Below are positions 15,821-22,707 of a stretch of DNA of 27,753 nt, one piece after another. The stretch covers positions 1 through 27,753 of the IMG/VR virus record IMGVR_UViG_3300027901_000026, one strand, 5' to 3'. The position numbers were made by a program, and so were the translations under genes. Source of the stretch: a virus. Position 1 is the first letter of the stretch, and every line of letters begins with the position of its first letter. The notes under the pieces are model-generated. The model saw only the letters and a list, made by a program, of their open reading frames with translations. It was not told the origin of the DNA and did not search any database.

Positions 15821-16576
15821 TTAGATCTTGTAGCCAGTAGATTTGATCATAGCTTTTAATTCGGCTTTGATCTTTTTTGCTTTATCTCCCCTCCAACTTG
15901 AAGCATTGCTAAGAAAATATAATACAACTGATTTTGCTGAATCCATGTAATACATATCAGTTATCTTATCTAATGAATACATTGCTTCAAGATAAGGCTT
16001 TGCAGCAAAGTTAACATTTTTCCAATCCATTTTAATTTCTTTTGCAATTTGCCATAATGGTCTATGTGCTTCTGATAAAGACTCTGCCATTTTACTTTTC
16101 TTTTTCTTTATGATTTCCCTTTTTACTTTTTCAGGAAGCTTGTCTGCTTGAGCCTTTGTGAGATATCTTCTTTCATCATCTCCCATTCCATGTGCTTTAC
16201 CACAAGTCTCATCAATATCATCTGATTCTTTCATGAAATCATATTCCTGATTCTTGTAGTCAACTTCAAATTGCATTGCATATCTCATAGCAAGCTTTTC
16301 TCTGTCTTTAGTTGGAAACATAGTTGCTGGCTTGTCTCCTGGACTACCAAACTCTTTCACGTATTTCTTGGCACCTGCATCTAACAAATACATGAATAGC
16401 TTTGCAGCAAGCTTTCTATCGTATATTCCTTTCTTCATCTTCTTTGTGAGATTCTTAAGTTGAGGAATAAACATCTGCTTGTATAGCTGATAGTCATTAT
16501 CAATATATAATTCCAATTCTCTCATTTCCGGTGTTAGTTCACCTTCATTAAGGCTTACAAACTCTCTAAATTTCAT
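15821..16576 (-). CDS. two-domain candidate internal head protein with N-terminal and internal processing sites
   Basis: The leader MKFREFVSLNE|G is followed by a helical domain (ELYIDNDYQLYKQMFIP, KMKKGIYDRKLAAKLFMYLLDAGAKKYVKEFG) that I have the impression recurs in other large T4-like phages. A Lys-rich linker then carries a second site, SLSE|A (about residue 169), followed by a distinct domain (PLWQIAKEIKMDWKNVNFAAKPYLEAMYSL to LSNASSWRGDKAKKI). Cleavage at both sites would yield two mature proteins. There is no catalytic motif. The two-domain reading is strong; processing is inferred. Confidence 0.75.
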   Translation of the reverse strand: MKFREFVSLNEGELTPEMRELELYIDNDYQLYKQMFIPQLKNLTKKMKKGIYDRKLAAKLFMYLLDAGAKKYVKEFGSPGDKPATMFPTKDREKLAMRYAMQFEVDYKNQEYDFMKESDDIDETCGKAHGMGDDERRYLTKAQADKLPEKVKREIIKKKKSKMAESLSEAHRPLWQIAKEIKMDWKNVNFAAKPYLEAMYSLDKITDMYYMDSAKSVVLYFLSNASSWRGDKAKKIKAELKAMIKSTGYKI

Positions 16577-16588
16577 CTGTCTTCTCCT

Positions 16589-17431
16589 TTATATTTTACC
16601 GATATTTCTAGAAATAGATCTTGTAAGAGCTTCTGCTTCTTGTTTAGTTAATATAACTTCACTTTTTCCTGCACGAACAGTAACTAGCCCCTTTCCAAAA
16701 TATACACTTTTTGTTCCAGAACTATTCAGTGTATCTCCTTTCATTGTTTCTTCTTTTGCTTTCATAAGAGCCTTGTGATAACTTGCTATCTTTCCAGATG
16801 GTGGAGAAGAAGCACCTTTATGTGTGGGGTGTTTACCTTCGTCAATAGATTCTTTCTTCAATTGCTCTTGACATTTCAGTGCAGCTTTTTTATATGTACT
16901 TGCAATATGCATCCAATGAGCTACATCTGGATTTTCTTTTGCTTTCTTTTTCCATTGAGCAGTTAATTTTTCTGGATCTGTTAATACAACTGCTTCTCTG
17001 AGCTTACTTTCTTTTATACCTCTTTCTTTCATTACCCTTTCCAGATTAGCTAATATGAGTTCCTGTCTCTCTTTATTCACATCAGATATCTTAGGTCTTT
17101 GTAAAACACGTTTTGTTCTTTCGTATGCTTGCTTAATAAACTCATCTGAGTCTTCTGCATAATCAAGATATACATAACCAACATTGGATGGATGTACTCC
17201 ATGTTGTTTTGCTAATTGCTGTGCTTTACCTCTATTTTGTGCAGATCTAATCTTCATATAAAATCCACTTGATTCAACTCCCTCTGATATAGGAACACAT
17301 ATTTTTTTCTCCTTGTTCCATTTATATCCTTCAGGACAACCTGCACCAACAACATCAACTGTACCTTGTGCAAGTGGTTGAGCTATATTAGCAGTTGTTG
17401 TAGTTTCCTCTAACCATTTTTCAAATTTCAT
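16589..17431 (-). CDS. candidate internal head protein with CPxGxxW...C motif
   Basis: The 280-aa protein starts MKFEKWLEE|T (leader). Residues 32-45 form CPEGYKWNKEKKIC (C-x12-C), a motif found in three other proteins of this window. A domain with SAQNRGKAQQLAKQHGVHP and YVYLDYAEDSDEFIKQAYERTKR follows, then an internal site SKLRE|A, a helical section (TAQWKKKAKENPDVAHWMHIA) and a C-terminal segment with VYFGKGLVTVRAGKSEVIL. It overlaps its upstream neighbour by 11 nt. Function is unknown; the multi-part build suggests a cleaved precursor. Confidence 0.72.
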   Translation of the reverse strand: MKFEKWLEETTTTANIAQPLAQGTVDVVGAGCPEGYKWNKEKKICVPISEGVESSGFYMKIRSAQNRGKAQQLAKQHGVHPSNVGYVYLDYAEDSDEFIKQAYERTKRVLQRPKISDVNKERQELILANLERVMKERGIKESKLREAVVLTDPEKLTAQWKKKAKENPDVAHWMHIASTYKKAALKCQEQLKKESIDEGKHPTHKGASSPPSGKIASYHKALMKAKEETMKGDTLNSSGTKSVYFGKGLVTVRAGKSEVILTKQEAEALTRSISRNIGKI

Positions 17432-17966
17432 ATTTCTTCTCCCCTTCCTTTTGATAAGAAGATCTGCTATATTGTCTGTCTATCTTAATTAATATATCTT
17501 CCTTAACAACACCTTCTCCACCTTCTTCCTTTTCAATATCTTCAATGCCATGCATTGTTGCTTCAGGATCTTTATCTCTTTCTATATTAATTTTTGCCAT
17601 TGGTTTAGTAGGATCTTCTCTCTTACGAGAATACCTAAAAATTCTTTTTCCGAAATGTGATTTTAAAACTTTATCATCTTCAAGAGATGGATGATAGTTT
17701 CCTATAAACTCCATTCCCTTAGCTCTTTCAAACTCATCCCACTGCCACTCATCTTTGGGAAAGAAATTTCTATATGCACCACCAGGAGCATTAATTGTTT
17801 GTTTTGTATATGGTCTGCCAATTAATATATTACCAGTAGGATGATCATCATCACTAGCAGTGGCACCATATTCTATTCCCTTATTTATAAAAATACCTGT
17901 ATCTGGAAGACCTCCGGTAATAGTTGCTTCATTAAGAAATCTTTCTAGTTTTCTTAAAATGTTCAT
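17421..17966 (-). CDS. candidate internal head protein with leader LNE|A
   Basis: The 181-aa product begins MNILRKLERFLNE|A, an amphipathic helix ending in the gp21-type site, followed by a Gly/Thr-rich mature N-terminus. The rest is mostly hydrophilic with a possible beta core (GNILIGRPYTKQTINAPGG, FEFIGNYHP-like strand) and a basic-acidic tail. ATGA overlap with the gene upstream and an 11-nt overlap with the gene downstream indicate co-translation. No family recognised. Confidence 0.7.
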   Translation of the reverse strand: MNILRKLERFLNEATITGGLPDTGIFINKGIEYGATASDDDHPTGNILIGRPYTKQTINAPGGAYRNFFPKDEWQWDEFERAKGMEFIGNYHPSLEDDKVLKSHFGKRIFRYSRKREDPTKPMAKINIERDKDPEATMHGIEDIEKEEGGEGVVKEDILIKIDRQYSRSSYQKEGEKKYEI

Positions 17967-18673
17967 AGTGTTTTAAGTCTCCCGAAACTTTTCTCTCCCC
18001 ATGGCTCTTTTTCAGCAATATCATCCCAACTTTTTTGCACTTCATTATCAGCTTCTCTTTTATCTTTTGCCCAAAACATCTCTCTGCTTGTATTAATATA
18101 ATCTGCATATGGATCTACATAGAACCAAAATCTTTTGGCAAACTTTTTATCAACCTGATTTTTTAGGGAGAGGATTAGTCTGGGATGCATTTTTGAGTGT
18201 GTCTTTTTAAGAAGATCATTAAGAGTTTTTACATTAAGCCTTTTCCATTTGGCATCATGATCAGCTTCTAAAAAGAAGATATCAATATTTGATAGATCTA
18301 CTTTTGCTGGAGCATCTGTAGCTTCCCATGCAAATTCGACTTTATCTTTTTTAACATCCGGTCCTGGTAATTGTGGTGCAGGAACACCCATTCCTGTTCG
18401 TTCTTGTCTATCAATACATGCATTACACTTAGGACACCATACTTGGTTCCTAGGGCAAATTTTCTGCTCAATAGATTTCCCTACAGTACCAACAACAACA
18501 GCTTCTAGCATACTATCAATTTTTTCTAGAATGCTTTCACTGCCAGAATAATGCCTATACATACCAAGACATTTTCCAACAGCTTGTTCTTGTGTTGCTC
18601 CTTCATCCTTTACCATTGGAACACATCTACTCATGTAATCACTTTGGCTTTCTCCAGGTTTTACTTTAGGCAT
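17963..18673 (-). CDS. multi-cysteine accessory protein with internal leader-like segment
   Basis: The 236-aa protein opens with a small phage-type module, KPGESQSDYMSRCVPMV then EGATQEQAVGKCLGMYR. A segment SILEKIDSMLEA (48-58) then closely resembles the N-terminal leaders of the rightward operon, and is followed by a Cys-rich stretch CPRNQVWCPKCNAC (73-86), a variant of the CPxGxxW...C motif. The C-terminal half (WKRLNVKTLNDLLKKTHSKMHP to WGEKSFGRLKTL) is unrecognised. An in-protein leader suggests release of the C-terminal part by the head protease. AAGGAG precedes the ATG. Confidence 0.7.
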   Translation of the reverse strand: MPKVKPGESQSDYMSRCVPMVKDEGATQEQAVGKCLGMYRHYSGSESILEKIDSMLEAVVVGTVGKSIEQKICPRNQVWCPKCNACIDRQERTGMGVPAPQLPGPDVKKDKVEFAWEATDAPAKVDLSNIDIFFLEADHDAKWKRLNVKTLNDLLKKTHSKMHPRLILSLKNQVDKKFAKRFWFYVDPYADYINTSREMFWAKDKREADNEVQKSWDDIAEKEPWGEKSFGRLKTL

Positions 18674-18682
18674 ACGAACTCC

Positions 18683-18952
18683 TTAAGGCTTAGGTATAGG
18701 ATTTTTCAAGCCCTTAAAATGCAATACTAATTCTAAAACAATCCATAGTACAATGGGAATTGCTGCTCCAGCCATTCCCCAAATTCCAGCTTTAACTTTC
18801 AGTATAGCCAAATCAATTCTAATTTTTTCAAAGCTTCTCTTTACACAATCCCTGAACTCTGCCATGTCTTTTCTATCTTTATCCCTGCATTGGTTTAGTC
18901 GTTCAAGTTCATGGAGCACCAATTTACTGTACTCATTCCATCCATTTTCCAT
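18683..18952 (-). CDS. small membrane protein, holin-like candidate
   Basis: The 89-aa protein has an N-terminal amphipathic helical region (ENGWNEYSKLVLHELERLNQ), a Lys-rich stretch, then one strong transmembrane helix (about 57-78, IWGMAGAAIPIVLWIVLELVL) and a short basic C-terminus. Many phages encode small proteins with this plan (helix, LKVKAGIWG, TM), some annotated as holins or holin-like. With a single TM and no lysis genes nearby the role is uncertain. The start is ATG 18952; an in-frame GTG at 18967 overlaps the AGGAG sequence and is less likely. Confidence 0.6.
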   Translation of the reverse strand: MENGWNEYSKLVLHELERLNQCRDKDRKDMAEFRDCVKRSFEKIRIDLAILKVKAGIWGMAGAAIPIVLWIVLELVLHFKGLKNPIPKP

Positions 18953-18956
18953 GCTT

Positions 18957-19214
18957 TTAAAATTCACTCCTGTTTTTCAATTTGAAATCCGGTGGTGTTC
19001 CTTTTGGTTCTCCAGATGGTAAATCTTTAAGTATCTGTTTCATTCTGTGAATATTCTCTGAGTCTCCATTAGGCATGACACAACTATCAGGATCATCCTC
19101 TATTTCTACATTCATTTCCAATGGCAGAGGACACGAATTTTCTTCATCACATATAGGAATAACAAACTCTTCTTCTTCAAAAAATACAATCCTGAGCATT
19201 TCAATTATACTCAT
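18957..19214 (-). CDS. acidic hypothetical protein, first gene of the leftward late operon
   Basis: The 85-aa product is rich in Asp and Glu and has three cysteines (PICDEENSCPLPL, DSCVMPNG). Its first residues, MSIIEMLRIVFFEEEEF, are amphipathic and could be a degenerate leader, though no clean LxE|A site is present. GGGAGG lies upstream of the ATG and a perfect TATAAATA lies about 55 nt further. Function is unknown. Confidence 0.6.
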   Translation of the reverse strand: MSIIEMLRIVFFEEEEFVIPICDEENSCPLPLEMNVEIEDDPDSCVMPNGDSENIHRMKQILKDLPSGEPKGTPPDFKLKNRSEF

Positions 19215-19268
19215 TTAATACCTCCCATCACTCTTTGAACAAAGTTATCCCATAGATCAGTTCATTAA

Positions 19269-19276
19269 TATTTATA
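19269..19276 (-). promoter_or_regulatory. T4-late-type promoter for the leftward operon
   Basis: The minus strand reads TATAAATA, the exact T4 late octamer, about 55 nt before the first leftward gene. It stands back to back with a rightward octamer 18 nt away. Confidence 0.65.
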
Positions 19277-19293
19277 AAATTGCTTCTGTTAAA

Positions 19294-19301
19294 TATAAAT
19301 A
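19294..19301 (+). promoter_or_regulatory. T4-late-type promoter, distal, rightward operon
   Basis: The plus strand reads TATAAATA about 195 nt upstream of the first rightward gene. A transcript from here would carry the whole inverted repeat (19353-19462) in its leader. Confidence 0.5.
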
Positions 19302-19352
19302 TCATATAGGAAATATAATAAATACTAGTGAATAAATAACTGAAAAATGTAT

Positions 19353-19462
19353 AGGTGGTCTTCCTCACCTTTAACAAATAAGAACCATGAGTCGTTTCCT
19401 TTGTGTGTGGAAACATTGACACCATTTATAAATATACAAGAGAGGGTTAGAGAAGACCACCT
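19353..19462 (+). repeat. long-range inverted repeat in the rightward leader
   Basis: AGGTGGTCTTC (19353-19363) and its exact reverse complement GAAGACCACCT (19452-19462) are 88 nt apart; the match continues imperfectly for about 8 more bases on the inner side. Inside lies a small hairpin (GTTTCC, 19394-19399, with GGAAAC, 19409-19414) and the proximal promoter at 19427-19434. The arms could pair only in RNA started at the distal promoter, or form a protein-binding pair on DNA. The intergenic region 19215-19495 holds no convincing gene. Confidence 0.6.
19427..19434 (+). promoter_or_regulatory. T4-late-type promoter, proximal, rightward operon
   Basis: The plus strand reads TATAAATA 61 nt before the ATG at 19496. 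This spacing matches the leftward promoter on the other side, so it is the likeliest start for the rightward operon. Confidence 0.65.
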
Positions 19463-19495
19463 TCATTTAATTTCAGAAATATAGGAGGAACTGGA

Positions 19496-20698
19496 ATGTC
19501 TGTAATTAACAAAATTGATTTTCTTCTTGGTGATGGATTTCTCAGGGAAGCAACTGAATTTCAAAAATTCTTTAAGAAGAAACTAAAGCAGTATGGTGCA
19601 AATTCACCTGCTGATCTACCAAACGATAAGAAGAAAAAATTCTTCGATGAGGTAGATAGAGAATGGAAAGGCAAGAATGAAAGTCTTTCAGAAGCAACCT
19701 TACAATCCATCATGATGCAGTTTGGTCCTTATGCTGCTGCAAAGAAAATGGGTATCTTGAATCCTAAGCAGTCTGGTCCTGATACAGGTGTTGTTAAAGC
19801 ATATCCTGGATCTGGAAAAGAGCATTTTCATCCAGACAAACAAGATACAAAAATTCCTACCAAAGACAAGGGTACTGTAAAAAGCTATCCTGGATCTGGC
19901 AAGGAACATTACCATCCCGACACCCAAGACACAAAAATCCCCACCAAAGACTCCGGTGTTGTAAAATCCTTTCCTGGTGGTGGAAAAGAACATTTCCATC
20001 CTGATAAGCAAGATGAAAAAATTCCCACAAAAGACAAGGGAGTTTTGAAATCTTATCCTGGATCTGGTAAGGAACATTTTCATCCTGACAAACAAGATGA
20101 TAAGATCCCTACTAAGGATAAAGGCACTGTAAAGTCTTATCCTGGATCTGGTAAGGAACATTTTCATCCTGAAACACAGGATACAAAAATTCCTACTGCT
20201 GATAAAGGTACTGTTAAGGGATTTCCAGGAGACCATCTGGTAAGACATAAGGGAAAAGGTCTTATGGGATTCAAACAAATGTCTGAGCAGGAAGATTTAG
20301 AGGATATCCAAGATAAATTCGGGCCAATGAAGTATGCAGAAGAAAAGGGACTAGTTGACAAGAAAAAGAAAAAGAAAAAGAATGCTGTGGATGATGTTAT
20401 GAAAGATGAAAATAAAAATATCTTTGAAGCATATCAAAGAAGCATCCTTGTAACAAATGAAGAATGGCTTGAATATGAAAAAGCCTATGGTGAAGTACTA
20501 GACGAAAAGTGGGCAAAGAAAGTTAAGATAGAAAAAACCGGAGAACATGCTGGAAAATCTGTCGAACAGTTGAAGAAAGAAATTGAAGCACTAAAAGGCA
20601 AACCTGGAAACAAAGAGAAGATGGGTGAATTGCTCTTTGCATTGAGATCAAAGACAGGATGGAAGAAAGGCAAGGGTGCTGCTGGTCTAGGTGGTTAA
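19496..20698 (+). CDS. modular candidate internal head protein with six-fold His/Pro repeat
   Basis: The 400-aa product is modular. Leader: MSVINKIDFLLGDGFLRE|A (18 aa). Domain A (20-60): EFQKFFKKKLKQYGANSPADL followed by KKKKFFDEVDREW, which looks like a phage-type helical module. Site SLSE|A (66) precedes LQSIMMQFGPYAAAKKMGI. Five 28-residue repeats (96-235) and a partial sixth follow, each with YPGSGKEHFHPDKQD then KIPT. Site MSE|Q (264) precedes IQDKFGPMKYAEEKGLVDKK, a second copy of the FGP...GL block. The C-domain (338-400, after VLDE) includes SVEQLKKEIEALK and ELLFALRSKTGWKKG. AGGAGG precedes the ATG. The HxH pairs might bind metal. I infer a multi-cleavage precursor; function unknown. 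Confidence 0.8.
   Translation: MSVINKIDFLLGDGFLREATEFQKFFKKKLKQYGANSPADLPNDKKKKFFDEVDREWKGKNESLSEATLQSIMMQFGPYAAAKKMGILNPKQSGPDTGVVKAYPGSGKEHFHPDKQDTKIPTKDKGTVKSYPGSGKEHYHPDTQDTKIPTKDSGVVKSFPGGGKEHFHPDKQDEKIPTKDKGVLKSYPGSGKEHFHPDKQDDKIPTKDKGTVKSYPGSGKEHFHPETQDTKIPTADKGTVKGFPGDHLVRHKGKGLMGFKQMSEQEDLEDIQDKFGPMKYAEEKGLVDKKKKKKKNAVDDVMKDENKNIFEAYQRSILVTNEEWLEYEKAYGEVLDEKWAKKVKIEKTGEHAGKSVEQLKKEIEALKGKPGNKEKMGELLFALRSKTGWKKGKGAAGLGG
19781..20236 (+). repeat. 84-nt tandem coding repeat, five full copies plus a partial
   Basis: Full copies start at 19781, 19865, 19949, 20033 and 20117; a degenerate copy starts at 20201. Each encodes 28 residues built on D(K/S/T)G-VK-(S/A)(Y/F)PG-GKEH(F/Y)HP-QD-KIPT. 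Copies differ at many third codon positions (for example ATTCCTACC against ATCCCCACC) while the protein is kept, pointing to selection on the protein rather than recent DNA expansion. Confidence 0.95.
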
Positions 20699-20716
20699 TC
20701 CATAAGGAGGAATCAC

Positions 20717-20902
20717 TTGAACAAACTTGAAATGGTCTGGAAGGAGATTGAGTATACCGATAGTCTTCTCCTAGAGAAGACTTTTACGGAAGAAGAACTT
20801 CTAGATTATCTTTCAGAAAATCCTAAAGAAATCAATAAGTTAGAAGAAGATAACAGATATTCCGATATGATTGCTAAGTTCAAAGAAGGGGGATTATTGT
20901 GA
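20717..20902 (+). CDS. small acidic helical protein, TTG start
   Basis: The 61-aa product (MNKLEMVWKEIEYTDSLLLE...) is helical and acidic. TTG at 20717 is preferred because AAGGAGG lies 6 nt upstream; the next in-frame ATG (20732) is 21 nt from that site. The N-terminus resembles the neighbours' leaders, with LLLE|K near residue 20 as a possible but non-ideal cleavage site. Its stop overlaps the GTG of the next gene (GTGA). Confidence 0.65.
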   Translation: MNKLEMVWKEIEYTDSLLLEKTFTEEELLDYLSENPKEINKLEEDNRYSDMIAKFKEGGLL

Positions 20903-21675
20903 GCAGAGAACAGGATCAAAAATTAGTTAATGCTTATGAACGAATAGTAAAGGGAGAACCACCACAACTTAATGAAGCATCAATTGATGAGTACAAAAAA
21001 TCAATGGATGATATGACAGATAAACTTAGGGCAGCAGATAAACTCTGGTTTAAATTGAAAAAGTCAATAAAAGATGATATAGATATACCTATAAAATCAA
21101 AATATCAAATCCAGAAGTCAATACAAGATGTAGATAGCTCTTGGCATAATGTTTATGCTACTACAAGAAATATTTTTAGTCAATTAAGATTGAATTTAGA
21201 AAGTACAAGTATTGATGAAGCTAAGAAGAGAGAGTTTACAAAAACCCTAGGCAATTGGTTTTCTACAAGGTTTAAGAATATGAAGGGGTCTGTCAAAGAC
21301 CTTGAAGAAGCAATTGCCGAAAAGAATCCAAATGCAATACGTGCAAGCCTTACAGGTATTAAGTCCATAATGACAGTAATGGACCATGCACTTGAAAATA
21401 TAAGTGAGGTAGAAGAAATTGTAGAGCAACTTAATGAAGCTGAAAAGAGATGGACCAAGAATCCATATCAATTTAAAAGAGATATGGCAGAAAATCTAAG
21501 AGAAATTGCAAGGTGGATAGACAATATTCATGTAACAGATAGATATTATCCAGGTGATGTTGATCATAGCCCAAAAGAAAAAGCATATGTTGATAGAGTT
21601 TTCAAACTAATGAGTGATGCTGTTTTCAAACTTGAAACTGCTTTACTACAAGCAAAGAAAATTAGGATGTACTAA
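20899..21675 (+). CDS. helical candidate internal head protein, GTG start
   Basis: The 258-aa protein starts with GTG in a GTGA overlap, so it is translated by coupling. The opening LVNAYERIVKGEPPQLNE|A contains AYERI, shared with the later 334-aa protein, and ends in a gp21-type site after residue 26. Two helical domains follow, separated by a second site, EQLNE|A (about residue 182): the first includes ADKLWFKLKKSIKDDIDIP, the second RDMAENLREIARWIDNIH. Possibly cut into two helical bundles. No family recognised. Confidence 0.72.
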   Translation: MSREQDQKLVNAYERIVKGEPPQLNEASIDEYKKSMDDMTDKLRAADKLWFKLKKSIKDDIDIPIKSKYQIQKSIQDVDSSWHNVYATTRNIFSQLRLNLESTSIDEAKKREFTKTLGNWFSTRFKNMKGSVKDLEEAIAEKNPNAIRASLTGIKSIMTVMDHALENISEVEEIVEQLNEAEKRWTKNPYQFKRDMAENLREIARWIDNIHVTDRYYPGDVDHSPKEKAYVDRVFKLMSDAVFKLETALLQAKKIRMY

Positions 21676-21887
21676 TGATGGATATACTCTTGAGATTAAA
21701 TTTCTTTCTCCAGGAACAAAATGAACGTCCTGACCCTGAAAAAGAAAGAAAGAAAGCAGAAAGAGAAAGAAGAAAAAGACAGGCTGAGACTGTAAGAAGA
21801 AGACTTGAAAGAATGTCTGACAGAATGGAAGCTGAGAGAGATGCAGCAGCACGAAGAGGTTTGCCTGGATTTTATGGAGGGAGATAA
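21675..21887 (+). CDS. small, highly basic protein with leader FLQE|Q
   Basis: The 70-aa product begins MMDILLRLNFFLQE|Q and is then almost entirely Arg/Lys/Glu (KERKKAERERRKRQAET), ending GLPGFYGG. Mature, it would be a charged helix suited to binding DNA or RNA. The start overlaps the previous stop (TAATG) and its end overlaps the next ATG. A DNA-condensing packaged protein is an attractive but unproven reading. Confidence 0.68.
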   Translation: MMDILLRLNFFLQEQNERPDPEKERKKAERERRKRQAETVRRRLERMSDRMEAERDAAARRGLPGFYGGR

Positions 21888-22294
21888 TGGGATTTGCAGG
21901 TGCAATGATGAGAAAGCATAGGGGAGAACCAAAATATGAGATCTTCCATGGTAAACAAAAACAGTCTGATGCATGGGATATAGCAGGTGCTAGAAAATAT
22001 TTGAAGTGGATGGTATCAAAAGGATATACCAATGTAATAGTTAAAGACAAAAAAGGAAAAACATTTATGACTGATAAAGACCTACGAGAATCTAAATTAA
22101 GAACATGGCTAGAAGAGGAAGTTGCTGTATCTGCTGAGAAACGTAATTGGAGACAAATAGAGCCTAAGATGGATAGTGCCATAATGCAGCTTGATGGTGT
22201 TGAAAAACTTGTTGGCAGTAAATTCAGAGGACCAGTAAGAAAAATAGTCAATTCCCTCAAGGCAATAAGAGCAGATATAAGGTTAGCAGATTAA
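21887..22294 (+). CDS. two-part hypothetical protein with internal leader-like site
   Basis: The 135-aa protein has a compact N-terminal domain (YEIFHGKQKQSDAWDIAG, ARKYLKWMVSKGYTNVIV) and, after ESKLRTWLEE|E, a C-terminal helical part (RQIEPKMDSAIMQLDG to NSLKAIRADIRLAD). The ESKLR-type linker also occurs in the leftward 280-aa protein (ESKLREA). This fits domain fusion through a leader. It overlaps both neighbours by 1-4 nt. Confidence 0.65.
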   Translation: MGFAGAMMRKHRGEPKYEIFHGKQKQSDAWDIAGARKYLKWMVSKGYTNVIVKDKKGKTFMTDKDLRESKLRTWLEEEVAVSAEKRNWRQIEPKMDSAIMQLDGVEKLVGSKFRGPVRKIVNSLKAIRADIRLAD

Positions 22295-22707
22295 TGTCAA
22301 GAGTATTAGAACAAATAGATAAAGTTCTAGAGCCTACAGATATGGATGATACACCTGTAGGAATTGATATGGAACAGGCAAGTTTTACATTTGAAGAAAA
22401 ACTCTTTAATAACTTGCTTGATTTTGTTGGCACACTTGAACCAGATCAATTGACTGATGATCAATTATTAGAATTATGGAATATTGTAAACTCTCTTAAT
22501 CCTACTGATGGATTATCAGAGGTTGAAATTTTGGATAGAACCACTCCAGAGCAAAGAAAAAATGCAAGGCTCTATAAAAGAAGAAGCAGAGATAAGATAA
22601 GGGAGTGGAAAAACAAAGTAGGTGAAAAGTTAAGACGTAACCGAAAAAGGGGCAAGGGTGTAAAAGGTGGTATGTTAGGACAATCAAGAAGGAGAGATGT
22701 TGTCTAA
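22294..22707 (+). CDS. candidate packaged protein with basic C-terminal tail
   Basis: The 137-aa product starts MSRVLEQIDKVLEP, matching the leader form LEQIDxxL. The middle is acidic (FEEKLFNNLLDFVGTLEP) and the last ~45 residues are strongly basic (NARLYKRRSRDKIREW, KLRRNRKRGKGVKGG), suggesting nucleic-acid binding. The cleavage site after the leader is LE|P, not the ideal LxE|A. No family recognised. Confidence 0.65.
   Translation: MSRVLEQIDKVLEPTDMDDTPVGIDMEQASFTFEEKLFNNLLDFVGTLEPDQLTDDQLLELWNIVNSLNPTDGLSEVEILDRTTPEQRKNARLYKRRSRDKIREWKNKVGEKLRRNRKRGKGVKGGMLGQSRRRDVV

Noticed and set aside
19228-19425. 65-codon frame on the minus strand within the divergent promoter region
   Set aside because: It overlaps three late-promoter octamers and the inverted repeat, has no ribosome site, and encodes an unlikely Phe/Tyr/Ile-rich chain typical of AT-rich noncoding DNA.
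19781-20236. Tandem 84-nt units considered as a CRISPR array
   Set aside because: Units are contiguous, in frame, and have no unique spacers; they code for protein repeats.
19700-20278. 192-codon frame antisense to the His/Pro repeat array
   Set aside because: It is long only because the sense repeat lacks codons that give antisense stops; its periodic Phe/Arg composition mirrors the repeat and there is no ribosome site.
21646-22260. 204-codon antisense frame over the basic-protein genes
   Set aside because: Purine-rich sense codons leave the antisense strand rich in Phe/Ser/Leu without stops; sense genes here are tightly overlapped with good starts.
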